Both the position numbers and the translations under genes were made by a program. A DNA stretch of 64,000 nt from assembly GCA_001661515.1 (NCBI GenBank), contig LUVW01000006.1, forward strand, positions 528,832 to 592,831, written 5' to 3'. Source of the DNA: Capniomyces stellatus (Eukaryota; Kickxellomycota; Harpellomycetes; Harpellales; Legeriomycetaceae). Shown here piece by piece: positions 32,391 through 49,700 of this stretch (its first letter is position 1; every line of letters begins with the position of its first letter). Below the pieces are notes generated by a model that saw only the letters and a list, made by a program, of their open reading frames with translations, made no database searches and was not told where the DNA came from.

Positions 32391-33573
32391 ATGAGTATAA
32401 ACATTTTCAAATCTGTCTTTAGAGCAAAGGCTTTGACGTCAAATGCAACCCTAAAGTAAGAACATTTTTATCAGATATGCCGCTACTAATTTATAGTTAA
32501 ATTTGGAGAATGTGTTTGCAGATTCATAAATTGTATGAATTAATTTGGATCTCTTTGAATCATTATGCGTTCCCCATTTTGTTTATAGCAGTTTAAAAGG
32601 CACACATTTCACCATTTTCCCACTTATGTTGGTCAATGGTAGATATAATTAGCATTAACTTCAGTTAGGAAATTGATATTAATCGAGGCATAATTATTCG
32701 ATCTTGTAACTATAGAAATGCGATAAAATCAAGTCTCCTTAAGAATGGATCAACAAAATCTTTGTTCCATACAACAGGACTAATCAATGCGGCCGATAAA
32801 GGGAAATCTAAAGACAAAAAAAAGGAGAAGAAGGATGCAGCAGGAAAGCTTTCATCGCCTGAAGTGGGAGCCTCGTCGTTGTTTGATCAAGTGGCTAGCC
32901 AAGTTCAGGCGAAATCAATTCAAGGCGCGGGTATTGAGGGAGTGGAAAAAACAGATGTAAGATTTTGTCTATATTTCTAATTTGAATTTTTTTTGCTTTT
33001 TTTTTACTATTGACTTTTGACTAGAGAATTTTAATATGGTATGGTATAGTGTCAGTGGTGGAGTTTCTAATTAACCAAAGTACGTTTTAACTATAGTATC
33101 GATACGGCACCTCAAACTTCAAGACCAGTCCTCGTAAGCTTAGGTTTATTGCAAACCAGATTGCTGGGCTGGATGTCCAGGAGGCTATCAACCAAATGGA
33201 ATTTTCGCCAAAGAAAGCAGCCAAAAAAATTCTACATACTCTAGCGTTTGCTAGGAAAAACGCCATTTACCAAAAACGCATGAATCCTGAAAGAATGGTT
33301 GTTAAAGAGGCATGGGTTGGGAAGGGAAGATTTTTGAAGCGAATGGACTTTAAAGCCAGAGGTAGATTTGGAATTAAGCACCACCCAACTGCCCACATGA
33401 AGATTGTTTTGGCTGAAGTGCCAAAAGACAATACTGATTGGGGCGTTGGAAAGGACCGCGACCTTGGGAAAAAGCGAAAAATTAGAGGGTTTACCGATCA
33501 CCCCAAATATGTGTGGAAACCATTGATGGAAAACAAACCCATCTACAACCCAAAGCCATTCTACAATTGGTAA
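32391..33573 (+). CDS. MRPL22: Mitochondrial large-subunit ribosomal protein uL22m
   Basis: Component of the mitochondrial 54S subunit near the exit tunnel. Exons 32391-32455, 32716-32956 and 33097-33573 join in phase to give 260 residues. The N-terminus (MSINIFKSVFRAKALTSNATLK) is a good mitochondrial presequence, followed by a Lys-rich linker (KSKDKKKEKKD). The uL22 core begins at TSPRKLRFIANQIAGLDVQEAINQ and continues through KKAAKKILHTLAFARKNA, VVKEAWVGKGRFLKR and the tunnel-hairpin region ARGRFGIKHHPTAHMKIVL. Ends in NPKPFYNW as in many fungal homologs. The acceptors are TATAG in both introns. Confidence 0.92.
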
Positions 33574-34211
33574 TAAAAAAAAATTAAAAACAAAGAGCAA
33601 TCGATGGGCAAAATCAAGAGTGAAAAGGTGGCGACAATGACAGGAGGGGAGTCGCGTTTCTTTTCTGAAGATGTTTGCTTGTCAAAATTCTTTGACGCAC
33701 TCTTACTTTTTTTTTATTTCATTTGGCTTATTTATATTCAGTAATTATATACATCTTTTCCAATATTATTCTTCTAATTTTCATAGTTTAATGTTACGAC
33801 TATTTACCACTTAAAATCAAATAATATAGAAACAGCATTATGCCTTAAATTTGACACTGACTGACCCAAACAAGTGTCAATTCTTTTGGTTATGGTTTGG
33901 CTCTGCCAACTACAATTGCACAGCAAACGCATTCGAGCAGAACTGTTTAGTGCCAATACGTGTATGCTCGTTTGGTTGGATTTGTATCGTTTTTTTTAAT
34001 TTAATTTTTTTTCCCTTCTCACTTTGTTAATCTTGTTAATCTTGTCAAACTTTATAAAGAAAGGCAAGAAAGAAAAAAAAAGAGGTAGGAAAGCAGATGT
34101 ACGAGTGAATGTATATCATATCCTATAGACTAAAGGCAATAAAGGGGCTAAAAATTGGGGGAGTGGGAAAAAAAAAAGGGAGATAAAGTTAAATAATCAA
34201 AAGTAAACAGG
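33574..34211. other. Spacer between convergent genes
   Basis: About 640 bases separating the uL22m stop from the TFIIF-alpha stop. AT-rich, no gene seen. Confidence 0.6.
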
Positions 34212-36621
34212 CTATTTAGAACTTTTCAAAACCAAAAACCCGTTTTTTTGGGTGGCAACACGCTTAACAATGTCTGATATGCGCTGTTTGTTCAATGGGT
34301 TTTCTTTAAGCTTTCTTTTAACACGAGCAATCAAGTCTTTGGTTGTTAACTGGTTGTTTTGGATCAAGTCGACAATCTCTTCCTCGGTGATCAGCGAACT
34401 GGATTCGTCCATCGCGCCGATGATTGGTGTTGCACTTGACTTTTTATCGTCGCGCTGGCCGGCTGGGGCCTTGTTGCTACCAGAAGCGTTTGGCTCGTCA
34501 TACGGACGGTCTTGTGGTTTGGAATCGTGTTGGTTTGGATCAGAGAGCTTTTTGCTTCGTTGACCTGACTGGTTGTCGGAATCTTGATTACCGCTGCGTC
34601 TACTGTCACCAAGTTTATCAGATGACGGCTCTGAGTCAGAGTTGAAGCCATCGTCCTTGCTTTGGCTCTCCTGCTGCTCCTTCAACTCCTCCTGCTTCTT
34701 GGTTTCCTCATCTTCATCGCTTTGGTCAGACAGCTATAATATTGTAGGCGTATGAATGTACCTTTAAATCAATAAACTGGACGTGAAAACTTTAAAAGGC
34801 AATTTTCAAAAAAGGAATGAAACAGACATGTACTAATATGCAATATGAAACGAGTTATTACATCAGAAACGTAGGGATTCTCGTCATGGTCTGACTCGTA
34901 GGCCTTGTTCTTTTCTCTTCTTCTCATAAGCTTCTTCATTTCTTCGCCCGCAAGTCCAAGCTTGGACTTTTCGTCCTCCTCGTCCTCCTCGTCATCAGAT
35001 CGTTCCAAGACATTTGATCTTGGCTTCGACTAAAAATGCAGGCAGAAACATAAAGACAACAAAGGATAAGAATAAGGATAAATCAGCGCTTGTTCGACGT
35101 CGCAAGAACATACTAATGGGACCAGCCAAAAATAGTGAACCCCGCTATATAAGCATATCCATTAAATGAATAAAAGTGTATAATCATCCTTACCGGTTTT
35201 TCCGCCTCTTCATCCATGGCATCAAATAATTCATCCGCCATCTCTTCGTCATCCTGGAACTCATCTTCAAAATCTACCTCATCAGCGTCGCCATGTTGCT
35301 TGCCTTTAGAACGGCCGCCTCTATTATCTTCGTCAGAGTCGTGGAACGTATCATCGTTGTCGTGCACGACCAATTTATGTTTGGTCTCTTTTGGCTCAGA
35401 CTTGACACCGCTGTCCAATAACGATGCTAAGCTACCAACAGGCGCCTCATTTTCGTTCGTGGCTCCATCTTTGGCATCATTTTGCAACTTTGCTCTTTTC
35501 TTCATCAGCCATCTGTTTTGGGTATCATTTTTTTGTGCCTTCTTCAACTCGATTTCAGCTTCATCAAGTGAAAGTGTGGCATATTTGATTTTGGGTGCAA
35601 ACTTGTACCACCTATCAACAGGAACAACCTTGAACCCATCCTCCTAAAGTTCCCATGGCAATCAACCAGCCTGCCGTTAGTACATTGAAACGCGCATAAA
35701 AGCCTAATGACTATTTTTTTTCCTTTCTTTCTTTTTTTTGTTCATTTTTGTTTTATATCTACTTACCATCAAAACAAAAAGAACATACTCGGATTTTTGT
35801 CCTCCCTCCAGTGTCCCTGTCCAATGTTGCTTGCCATCAAAGTCCTCTAGAATCCATGGTCTAGACTCTTCAATGTTCAACTTCCGTTGTTGTTCGTCAG
35901 CGAAAAACACCTGCTTGGTGCGCTTTTTAAACATCATTTGCTTGTTTCGTACTCCTCCTCCAAAAGGTGCTATTATAGAAGAGTCCACCTTACTTATGCT
36001 CTCCCCTACCCCAAACGCCCCAAACGGCTTTTTTTCCACCTCCTTACCCTCCCCCTCAACTACTTCTAGACTATTTGAAAACTTTTGGCCAGGAGTATGC
36101 GATCCCTCACCCAATTTTGCTTTATTAGTTTCACTCTCAGCATTGGCATAATAATTTACTCTTTCTTTACGACGCAGCTTTACTGGCGTTACAAAGTCTT
36201 TAGGATCAATTGATTGCGCACTTTGAAACCGCAAAACATTGTGCGTTCTCTCTCTAGCTGAAGAAACCAGTCGGTAATCTGTGTACTCTCTGGTATCCTC
36301 TTCTTTCTTTCCTGCCGCTACCAGGCCTTTCTTTGTGTCCGGTGCTTCCCTTTTCGATTTAAGTCTGTTCTCCTCTTTTTTGATCTCGGCTTCTATTTTG
36401 ATTGTCGAATTTGTTTCTAATCCTAGTTTGCGACCGTTTTCTTTTAAAGCAGATTGGTTTAATTTCGCATCCGCAATCAACTTTGCACTGGCCCCAAGGC
36501 TAGGAATGATGTTAGGCTCCAGCTTTACTGTGGTGTTGCTTTTTATTCCAGGTTTTCTAACATTTAGAAATAAACTTGGTGCCTTCTTTTTAGCCTTCCT
36601 AGGCGCCGTCCCTATATTCAT
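34212..36621 (-). CDS. TFG1: Transcription initiation factor TFIIF subunit alpha (RAP74/Tfg1)
   Basis: The large TFIIF subunit, which binds RNA polymerase II and stabilises the preinitiation complex. Four exons, 36621-35767, 35643-35194, 35029-34862 and 34733-34212, join in phase 0 to give 664 residues. The N-terminal dimerisation domain with TFIIF-beta is recognisable around RPWILEDFDGKQHWTGTLEG and, across the first intron, VPVDRWYKFAPKIKYATLSL. A long acidic and Lys-rich central linker (DEEDEEDEKSK and similar) follows. The C-terminal winged helix (ITEEEIVDLIQNN through KNGFLVLKSSK) binds the FCP1 phosphatase in other species. Length is between human RAP74 (517) and yeast Tfg1 (735). Confidence 0.93.
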
Positions 36622-39313
<2,692 letters not shown>

Positions 39314-40734
39314 ACTAGTCGTAAAATTATACGAACTTTGTTTTGTTTTCATTTATTATGTTTAATAAAATTTAATTTCAAAACACGCTTCTTTTGGCTT
39401 TTACTAGCATTTAATAAAAAGATTTGTTACTATTGCTTTTTGTAACTGTGTATACTGCCAGCCGTTGGTGTTTGGTAACTGATATTGGCGAGCTTTGGAT
39501 ATTTCTTGCCAACGGAAACGGTTTTGACCAAATTAATGCAACCGTGTGAACATGTGATTATTTACCAAAAGTTGACTGTGTAAGGCTGGCTTAGTAGAAC
39601 GTTTTTGACATTTTTATATTGACTGTGTCGTGTCTTTATCAACAATTTACATTTAATTGACAGTTATTGCTTTAGATAAGGTGTTCTAACTATTCGTTTT
39701 TTAAAAAAAAGCTATCGGGAGACACACAACGTATTTAGCTGAGATATGTTTGTAAAAGAATTCAGCGCTGTTGTGCCAGAATACACCAACCTCTTACTCT
39801 TGTATTGATTACACGACGTGATCGGCTAAGGTGTGGTTTAGGTGGGGCACACTGCTGTATTGATAGACACGGACTGTAAGTAACGGTGATAGTAATCGAG
39901 ACAATATTGAGTTGACATTTTTGTTTTATACCAAATATTGATGGATTTAGTATGACAATCGATGTAGTAAATTACTCGTCATTTTTCAGCTTAGAAATTT
40001 GATTTCATGTCAAAGTGAAAACTTTTAGATTGACAGTACCCGTTTATTGAACTTTAATTTAGAAATCATATAGTGAGAGAAACAACATTGATACACGTAA
40101 AATAAATGGTAATTATTTTCTGTTCTTCTTGCTCAGAAGTGCTGTTTATAACAACTCTATCCGCAGAGTTGTTTTTTTGTGTTTTTTGACTTGGTGCACT
40201 CTTAGTTGGCGTTGAAAAGTGTTCATAACCTTGTTGTAAAGATAAAATTTATTATCATTGAGATTGTAGATGGAATTTTTAAAAGGAGGGAACGAGGAGG
40301 AAAATACGGTTTGCTGACTAAGAAAGAAAGAAACAAATAAGGTTTTGGCTTGATTTTGATTTGTTTTACGTTAAATTAAATGGTTGATTGATTATTATTT
40401 TATGGAAGGATTACAACGCGGAGACAAAAAGTCAAGTTTAAGCTACACATAATAAAAAAAAGAGTAGTAAATACACCTATAACTTTAGTGAGTAATTCAA
40501 AATCAAATCTAAAATAAAGCAACAGAGTATTGTTACACTTTCAACTTTATTTATACACAGCCGACTTATTTTTACAATAGAATATTGATGAAGACATTAT
40601 ATTAGCCTCTATTTGATTTGACAAATTATTGCTTTGCCCTTGGAAAAAAAAGAGGGTAGAGAAGAGAAGGGAGGCGAGTATCCTGAAAATAGCAACAACA
40701 ACAGCAAAAATAGAGGGCATTTATAATAGTCAGA
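39314..40734. other. Gene-free spacer
   Basis: About 1.4 kb, AT-rich, between ubiquitin-L40 and FAB1. No coding frame or RNA gene recognised. The base composition turns purine-rich about 100 bases before the FAB1 ATG. Confidence 0.55.
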
Positions 40735-43700
40735 ATGCAGTTTGTGTCATTTGAAAATTATGAGCAAAGGTCAAAAAGACCAAAAGAAGAAAAGAGTAAT
40801 ATTAAGGGATGGATAGAGCGATTGAAGACAAGTCTTATAGACTCGCCTAAAATGAAATCGCCAGAGCGAAATTCGCCAATTTTAGGGGAAGAAGAAAGCA
40901 GTAAAACGAGCGAGAGGCGGCAGCAGGCATTGTCAGATAGAGAGGTACTGTGTCAGTTAAATAAAACAATAACGAAATCGGCGACAAATCTAGTAGAAAT
41001 GAGCAAAGGTAGTGACGAGGAAAGTATAAGGAGCGTAGAGGTGGCAAAGCTACAGAAGAACAGGCGGGAAAATAGTGGAGCTAGTATTAAGGGGTTTGTC
41101 AAAGAGCAGGCAGTGTCTAGAGCAAGTGTGTTTAGGCCAGAGAGGAGAATATCGGTGAGAAGCAAGCAAAACGGGGGGACAGGCAGTAAAGAGAGCCAGT
41201 TGGGAAACGAGAATGGTAGCTTTTTGGAGGAAAGCGGGAATAGCTTTGGGAATTCAGTGCTTGGGAATGAAGGCGAGCAGCTGTTGAAGGTGCCGAATCC
41301 GAGTTTATCAAGAGGGTCGTCAACAAAAAGAGGGGAGTTGGTAAAGGAGAAACTCGAAAAGGGGAGTGGCGACAAGCTGGTGTATAAGCCGTTGTTTATC
41401 AAGCAGGGCGGAGGTAGCAAAAGGGGCATTCGCAAAAATTCAGGTTCGAGCGTAAGCCATTCGTTTAAAAGCCAGCCATATAGTTTTGGAACATCGCCAA
41501 TTCTTGCGGGGATACTTGGCCATACACAGAGAACGGATAGGAGGGATTTCTGGATGAAGGACGAAAGTGTGATAGCTTGTATGGCATGCCAAGAGTTTTT
41601 TTCAACGTTTAGAAGGAAGCATCATTGCAGGTTATGTGGTAAGTGGAATGGAGGGAGGGGTGGGAGGGGTGATAAATATTGAGTATGTGTGTGTGTAAAT
41701 GGACAGGAGATAAAAACATGTGAGGTATGTGTAATAAATGGGTAAATAGGGCAGATATTTTGTTCAAAATGTGCAAATCATGGAGTTTCTGGAGAGATAG
41801 TAGGCAAGAGCGGGAAGATACGGATATGTAACTACTGCTACAAGGAGTATCAAGAGGCGTTGCTGGACGAGAACTCGCTTTATTTGCGAGCAGTGAATGA
41901 CGATGGGGAGTATAGGCACTCGAGCGAAGAAAGCGAAATGGTTGCTGGAGAGACAAACTTGGAGGAGAGGAGACCAACGGCGAGTGCAGATAAGCAGGGG
42001 GCACGAGGGGATGGAGAAAGGGCAGAACATTTAGCTTTAAGAACAGAAATCAAGGATAGAAGTACGGGGAGTGGAGGAAGGGGAGGGGATAGAGTTGGTA
42101 AGGGAGCTGAAGAAGTGATTGGTGAAGGGGTGGGTAATGGGGTGGATGTAGGTATAAATAAAGAGGAGAAGGAGCGCCTTAACGCAAGACAGAACAGAAA
42201 GAGGAGCAGGATGGTTGGAGGAGTGGAGAGCATATCGGGGGTTGGGCAGGTAGAGAGGAGTAGTGGGTACGTGTTTGACGAAATGGCGGCAGAGATATTT
42301 GAGTCGGAGGCAAATAGGGAGACGCTGGAAATGGGAGGGTTCATGGATGGCGATAGTGGAGGGGGAGGAGCAGGAGAATTGCCGAGTTTTGCAGGTGAGA
42401 TAGAGCTGTATAGAGAGCAGAGCAGCGAGGACAAGACGCTGGAGAGGTTTATAGATATGGGAGGGAATGGAGGGGAAGAGCATAAGTGTGAGCGTGAGTG
42501 TGAGGCTAGCACAGAGGAACAGCGGTTGGGTGGAATGAAGGAAAGGTTCCTAAGCGAGCTGGCGGGGATAAAGGAGAGGGATGCAAAGCTGGGGCAATAC
42601 AAGAGCAAGGGGGCAATGGAGGGGAAGTTTAGCGAGAGAACGTACAGGCAACTGAAGAGGATTTGTGGAGAGCTGATGGAGCAGGAGATGGTGGAGTCGG
42701 CAGAGGAATGGGGGCCTATAATATTGGGGATTGCGATGGAGGCTGCAGACAAGGTGAGGCCAGCGGTTAGATTGGGAGGCAGCAACGACCTGAGCCAGTA
42801 CGTAAAGATCAAGATAATAGGTGGGGGTGACAAGAAGGACAGTGGGTACATGTCAGGGGTAGTGTTTAGAAAGGAGGTGGCGGATAGACATATGGAGAGG
42901 AGTCAGAAACATGTGCGGGTGATGCTTCTTACGTTTCCGTTGGCGTATTACCAGATGAACAGGCGGTACTCGTCGTTGAACACGGCTGTTGGGCAGGAGC
43001 AGGAGTACACAACCAAGCTGGTTGGTAGAATCACGGCATCGAAGCCAACGCTGCTGCTTGTGGAGAGGGAAGTTTCGCGGCTGGCGCTGGACATGCTGGT
43101 TGGGGAGGGGGTGACGGTGATTAGCGGGGTTAAGCGGCACATTCTGCAAACAGTTGCGTACTTTACGGGAGCAGATCTGGTAACTTCTCTTGATAAGTTT
43201 GCGTTGGGGCCGCAGGTGGGAAGCTGCCAAACAATGAACATCCAGATATTCAACGACCCGCGGTCGGCAGGAGGCAAAAAGTCAATGGTGTTTTTGAACG
43301 GCAGCAACCCGGAACGTGGGGGGACTGTGGTGCTGAGGGGGTGTAGAGGCGGGAAAATGGATCTGGAGCCGGTTAGGAGAGTGGTGTCGATGCTGCTTAG
43401 CCTAGCGTACTCGCTGTTTCTTGAACAGGCGCTACTGATTAACCAGTTTGGAATGCATCGCCAGGTGGATATAGAAAGAGCAAGCTATGGGAGTGCAGGT
43501 GCATTTTTAGTGGCTGATAAGGCAGGCAAACACAAAAACAGTGGCACAAACAGTAATAGCAACAGTAACAGCAACAGTAATAGCAATAGTGGTTTGATGG
43601 TGGCAGAACAAGCAATAAGTAGGTATAGGTCTAGAATGTTGACATCATCGCCCTACACAACACCAACAGTTCCATATGTGTTGGTTAGAATGAGCGAGGC

Positions 43701-46700
43701 TGAAAGAACGATTAGAGCAAAGCTGGACCAGTTCCTGAGGCTCAAGATCACGAGGCCGGGAAAAGAGGGGACAGAGTCGGCCAGTTTGGTGGCAGAAATT
43801 GGGGGCCAGCAGAGTGCGCTGTCATACCTGGTTCTGAGGCAGCAGACGTCAGCAGACGATGTGCGGGTTCTGCAGTCGTTCCGGAGCGAGATAGCGCCAT
43901 ACTTGGAACTGATGCGGCGGGGAAGGATGTTTCTGAGGTATACACCGATTCCAGCAAGTCTGTGGGACAACCAGCACCTGATTCTGATGCATGCGGTTGT
44001 ACAAAACTGTACGTTGGAGGCAGCAGGGCGCGGGTCAAAAGGCCAGGCGGTGCGGCCGCAGCAGTTGAGGACGTGTGCAAAGCCCAAGATGCACTTTATA
44101 GAGTACCACTGTGCAAGTGACGTGACGCTGGGAGAGTTTTTGCTGGACATGTGTTTCAACCTGGACACGGACTGTCCAAGCAAGGACTCGTGCAACCAGC
44201 CACTGTACCACCACACCAGAACGTATGTGCACGGCGACGGCAAAATCGACTTTGTTGTGGAGGAGCGGCCGTGTCCGGTTGTTGGAATGAGCGAGTTTGT
44301 GCTGCTGTGGGAGGAGTGCAGCAGGTGCGCGGCCAAGACCCCAGTCATGAAACTGACCACCGAGACGTGGCACGCGTCGTTTGGTAAGTATCTGGAGCTG
44401 TTTTTCTACGGCAGCCACGTGTACCCGCGCGCCAGGATATGCAGGCACAGGCTGTACAGAGACTTTACGCACTACTTTGCGTACAGGAACATGGCCGTGC
44501 GTGTACAGCACAAGACCATCAAGCTGTACGATGTGTGTCCGCCATCCGCACCACTGTACTTTACGCTGGAAACAAACATCCAGCTCAAGATCAGCGAGTC
44601 CAACGAATTGGAGGTGCGGATCGACAATTACTACAACTCGTTGCTTGATTGGGTGCTCGGTTTTGACATTGCAAAAGTTGACAGCGAGATGCAGGCCGAG
44701 TGCAAGTTGACGTTTGGGATTCTGAGGCAGCGCGTCGTTTCGGAGCACAAGTACTTCCAGCAGGCGCTGAAGCAGACCATTGAGAACAGTCATCCAGCCA
44801 ACACTCTCGCACTCATGGTTGTTTACGAGAAATTGCAGGAGAAGGTTGTTGAGTGGGACATGCAGCTAACTGAAATTTCAAACCAGTTCTTGGACCCAAA
44901 CATTGAAGGTTCCGCCAGTAAACCTGCAAGTTCAAATCCAAACTCCAGCATCTCCAACAGCACAAACATCCGTGGGTTCCAACTATCCAATCTGATCAAC
45001 CCTAAAAAACCCTCTGCACTCCTTGATCCAAACTCATTCCGGTCTGCAAACTCAAAGGCCCCAAACAGTCGTCGTCGACTGTCTAGACTTTCCAGCATGG
45101 ACAGCGTTTCCAGCAACATCAATGAAAAAAACTCTTACAAAACCAACAGTAACACTTTATTTTTACTACTATTCCTTATTTTATTGCTATTTTCAATCCA
45201 TGCCGTTTGTTTTTCTAGCCATAAATCAACAATAAAACTGACCACTGATTTGTGTGATTATAGGTGTCAATGTTGGATCAGTCGAGGGAAGCAGCAGGTT
45301 GTATGGGACCAGCTACGAAACCAGCATCCAGGCAAGCTGTTCTGCAGACTACGGTTCAAATAGTTCCTCAGAAACAGACTCGGATTCAAACTCTGGCTCT
45401 TCAATTGAACAAAGTGATGTCAATTCACCTAAACCCGAGCTAGAAACAAGCAAGACTGGACCAGGTGCGAAAATCGACATGGTGCTAAGAAAAAAAGCTG
45501 CTAGCATGCCTTTAAGCAACGGTTCTGTGGAGTTGGCGGATAATAGGGCCGATTTTCAGACCGAAAACACTACCACTGACTCTAAACCACACACACAGGG
45601 TCAAAAGAAAGAACAATCCAGTAAGTATAAGAAAAAGGCAAAATCAAAGGGTCAGAAAATTAACAAGGGAATCCGAAAGAATGAAGACTTTGATGATAGT
45701 AGAGACAGTGACGAGTATGAAGGCCACAACGAGTACTTTATGACAAACGAAATGGAAAACAGCACGAAACCGCCCAGAGTGCCAGTTCTAGGCCAATCAC
45801 CAAATCTAAAGCCAATAAAAGAAAAATCAAAACCAAAGACAAAATCAAATTCAAAGTTAAAGTCAAAATCAAGGACGAGGACAAGAGAAAAAGAAAGAGG
45901 GCAAACTGGAAATAATGTACAAGGTTCAGCAAGAAAACACAGGCTTGTGGCCAAAAAAACGCATTTTCGGAGACTTTCGATGGAAATCATGCTGCAGCAG
46001 GACGAGATTATGTACAGGCACCAGCAATCATACATAAACTCAGCCTCACAAAAGCGGGCAAAGTATGGTGGTGGTGGTGGTGGTGGCAGAAATGAATGCC
46101 AAAAGGAGCCAGTTCGGGCTGGAAATTCAAAGTTAAGCCAGGCCGAACTGCTTGAAAAGTTCCACGAAACGCAGCTAAATGACTCGCCAATGGTTGTTGA
46201 TATAGCCAACTACTCTTCTGAAACCAATTATCCATCGGCTGTCCACAACAAACCAATAAACAAAAAGCCGTACAGCTCTAAATCCAACATAAGCGGTGGG
46301 GGCTTCAATGAAGAAGCCCCAGTAGGTTTGGGTATAGGTTTAGATTTAGACGTGGACATGGACATGGATTTAGAATTGAATGCTTGTGAAACGGAAAACA
46401 ACCTCATCAATAATAGAGGGTTTGTAGAAGGGTTGAACAAAAAAAATGGCGATTTTTCATACAGCAGCGGTGTTGGAATAGGTATTGGGATAAGCGGGGG
46501 GAACCTGTTTCAAGCTGACTCGGCAGGATCAAGACTGACTAGATTAGGACACAACAAGCCTTGCAACGAGGTCACAGCAAACAACGCTAAAAACCAGCAT
46601 CAACAGCAAGCAGCAAATAGAACCAATAAAGACAAAACAAACAAGGTTGGTAGATCTGTCCAGTTGGAAGGAGGACTGAGCAAACAGCGAGTTTTAGTTA

Positions 46701-49700
46701 GGAAAAACAACCCTCAATTCAGAAAGTTTGTGCCATTAGGGTATGGCCAAGACTCGGGAGCACCAAGCACCAAACCGCCAACAATAATGCTATCGCCGTC
46801 ATTAGTGATTCCAGCTACATTTGCGGTAGACTCGGTTGGCAAAGAAAAACAGCTGATCAGGCCGAAAAAATCGTCGCTGTTTGGCCTAAAGTCCGAGTAT
46901 CCGGATAGCATCTTTGCCTCAAACAATACTCTGCTCAGCACAAAGATCCCAACCAAGCCTGGCCACATTTCACACATTAAAGTCTTTTCGAACGGTTCAG
47001 GAACTCTTGATACGCACGCTAAAATGGCCAAACAAGGTAATCACATTGCTCTACTAAACCAAAAAACAAAAAAACAAAAAAAAAAAACGCTGTGAATAGA
47101 AAAAAAAAGTGTACATTGACTGGTTTTACTTACTACTGTTATTTACTTGGTTGATTGTAGATCATCAAAGCAAGACGGCTCGGCAAGCTCCAAGGTACAG
47201 GATGAAGACTTTGTACCAGAACCAGCAGTTGGAAACGCAGAGTTCAGAAAGCAAGAGGGACAGGTACAGACGGAGCTTTGACAGCATATACTCGCCATAC
47301 AAAAACGACCCGTGCAGCAGCAAGCATGTAGACGGACACCAGAGCCTAAGCGAGGAGGACAGAAGGTACCACAGCCACGGCGTTGACGATGGCTACAGTG
47401 TATCTGAATCGAGCGATTCAAGCGTTGACCAAGCCAAGAGTTTCCAGCCAGCTGCGTCAGACCAGCACGGCCTGGCTGCGGCAAAGAACAAAGGACCGCC
47501 AAACGAACTGCAGTCCAAGTTCAAGCCAATCAAGCAGACGTGGAACAGACTCAGAACGTCTGTAATTGAAACATTACGAATCAAACCAGCATCCCCAGCA
47601 TCCACAGCAACACCAACTCTTCATCCCACAACCAGTAGTGACGGTGCCAGTGCTGGCGTTAATTCCCATGGTGGTGGTGGTTCTGGTGGTGGTGGTGGTC
47701 GCCTTGTAATAGCGGCAAATCAGTCTGGAGAAAAAGCAAACTTGCTTCTACAAACACCAACTACTGATCGGAACTCTACCAAGCAAACAATTAAAAGGAT
47801 AAACACATCAAACACCACGTCATCTTCGCTGTTTTCACAGTCCTTTGAGTCTGCCAAATCCAACCTGTACAATCAGTCTGTATCGGATACAAGCTTCAAC
47901 CCCGATTCAGCGGCCAATAACTCCAAAACCAAGATAACCACCAATCCAAAATCTAGATCCAAAACCAAGACGAAAACCAAGACTGAAAGCCGTCCAATTC
48001 CAGTTAAATCCACCACTTTAGTAGCAAAAACATCGTCAACCAGCTGCTTATCAATTGATGGTGCCAGTATCTCTGACAACATAACCAACTGGAAAAGACC
48101 CCATAAACCCCACAAACTGAACCAGCACTCCAAACCACACGCTTCAGCTTACCCAACCAACTCAACCAACGCAACACCCCACTCATACATATTATCTTCG
48201 TCACCCACATCATCACCTGCATCGTTTTCATCCAGCTCATACTACTTTTCCGACTTGGAGGCTCAAGACTCAAACTTCATTGACTTGTTTGGCCGCACGC
48301 CGTACGGAAAAGCTGCGAAAACCATTCTTGAATACGGAAACTCTACAAACGAACCATCAGCTGCAAACAGCTTTGAAGCTTTAGACATGCCCATCAATTC
48401 CGCCGCCAATCATAAAAGTGAAATTATCATCAAAACTAACACTAGAAACAAAACTAATACTAGCAACAAAGACAAAGTACCTGCCAGAACTTTTACTGCA
48501 GCAAGCTCGGGTGTGTCCAGGAGAACAACACCCATGGGTCATTCAAACCTGCTAAACAACATTGAAATGGATCTTGCTGGAACATTTGTCCCACAATCAA
48601 ACCTCAGCAGTCTGTACAGCAACGATGCAGGCAGGCTATTTCCAAACTCTGCAAAGCACATGGCGTTGTTGCCACTGATTGGTTCTGACTTGGACTCGGC
48701 TGAAATCGACACTATGCAGCTTGCAGAGTCGCCAAACAAGTCGCATTTTATCACAGGCAATGCAGACAACGCAGACAACGTAGGCAATACAGCATTGGAA
48801 AGTACAGGAGGCAAAAAAGTGGTGCAGACAGAGAAGAGAGTGACGTTTAACAGAAACCGAAGAGTTGGGGCTAACGGGCAGCACGTGGAAAGCAGCCACA
48901 AAGATACGCAGTTGAAAACAACACACAAGAGCCAGAGCCGTGCAGAAAACATTGGGCAGTTGTGGAAGGGTTTTTTGTCGCTGCTTTTAATTACCGAAAA
49001 GAACCGGCTGCTGAACACGGGGTTCAATCTCAGGTACCCACTACTGCCAACCGACCATATTGTTGCGGGATACCCAATAATCATCCGAGAAACCGAGCCA
49101 AGCTCCATTATTGCAATGACGCTTTCGTCGCCTGATTACACTTCAAAGCTGCGTCAGCTAATTGACGAATTCCGCACCCAGCACCCTGAACACACCCAGC
49201 AGCAAGGTAGTCATGTGGGGGTTGATCGTGGGGGCTGGGACGGTGCGGCTATTGAGCAGCAGCCAAACCCGACAGATTTTTTGCTGAAACCAAACAACCC
49301 ATATGGCTCAAGAAACTTCCAGGACATAGAAATGGCAATGCTGCATATGCCCGGTCACCACATCAAGTTCAACTTTATTGCTGGAAAAACTTCGTTTGCG
49401 TGCAAGTTGTACTACGTTGCCCAATTCGACGCTCTTCGGAAACTCAACGGGTGCGAAGAAACGTTTGTTGAGTCGCTGTCCCGATGCAAGTCGTTTCTCG
49501 CAACCGGTGGGAAATCTGGCTCAGCTTTCCTAAAAACCAACGATCAGCGCTACATCATCAAGCAGGTTAGCGGCGTTGAAATGAAGGCTTTTATTCAGTT
49601 TGCTCCCATATACTTTGAACAAATGCTCAAAACCCATAAAAATGAACTGCTCACCCTCCTCATCCGCCTGTTTGGCCTTGTTAAAGTCAGCTTCAAAAAC

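Noticed and set aside
41880..42851. 323-codon antisense frame opposite FAB1
   Set aside because: Ser/Pro/Leu-rich mirror of G-rich low-complexity coding sequence; the FAB1 frame is continuous and has domain support on both sides.
43653..44793. Long antisense frames (235 and 252 codons) opposite the FAB1 cysteine-rich domain
   Set aside because: The sense strand carries the conserved FAB1 domain; antisense frames have no motif.
47109..47160. Hydrophobic segment at the start of the last FAB1 open frame, resembling a membrane helix
   Set aside because: It lies within the intron 47,037-47,160; the exon begins after the AG at 47,159-47,160.
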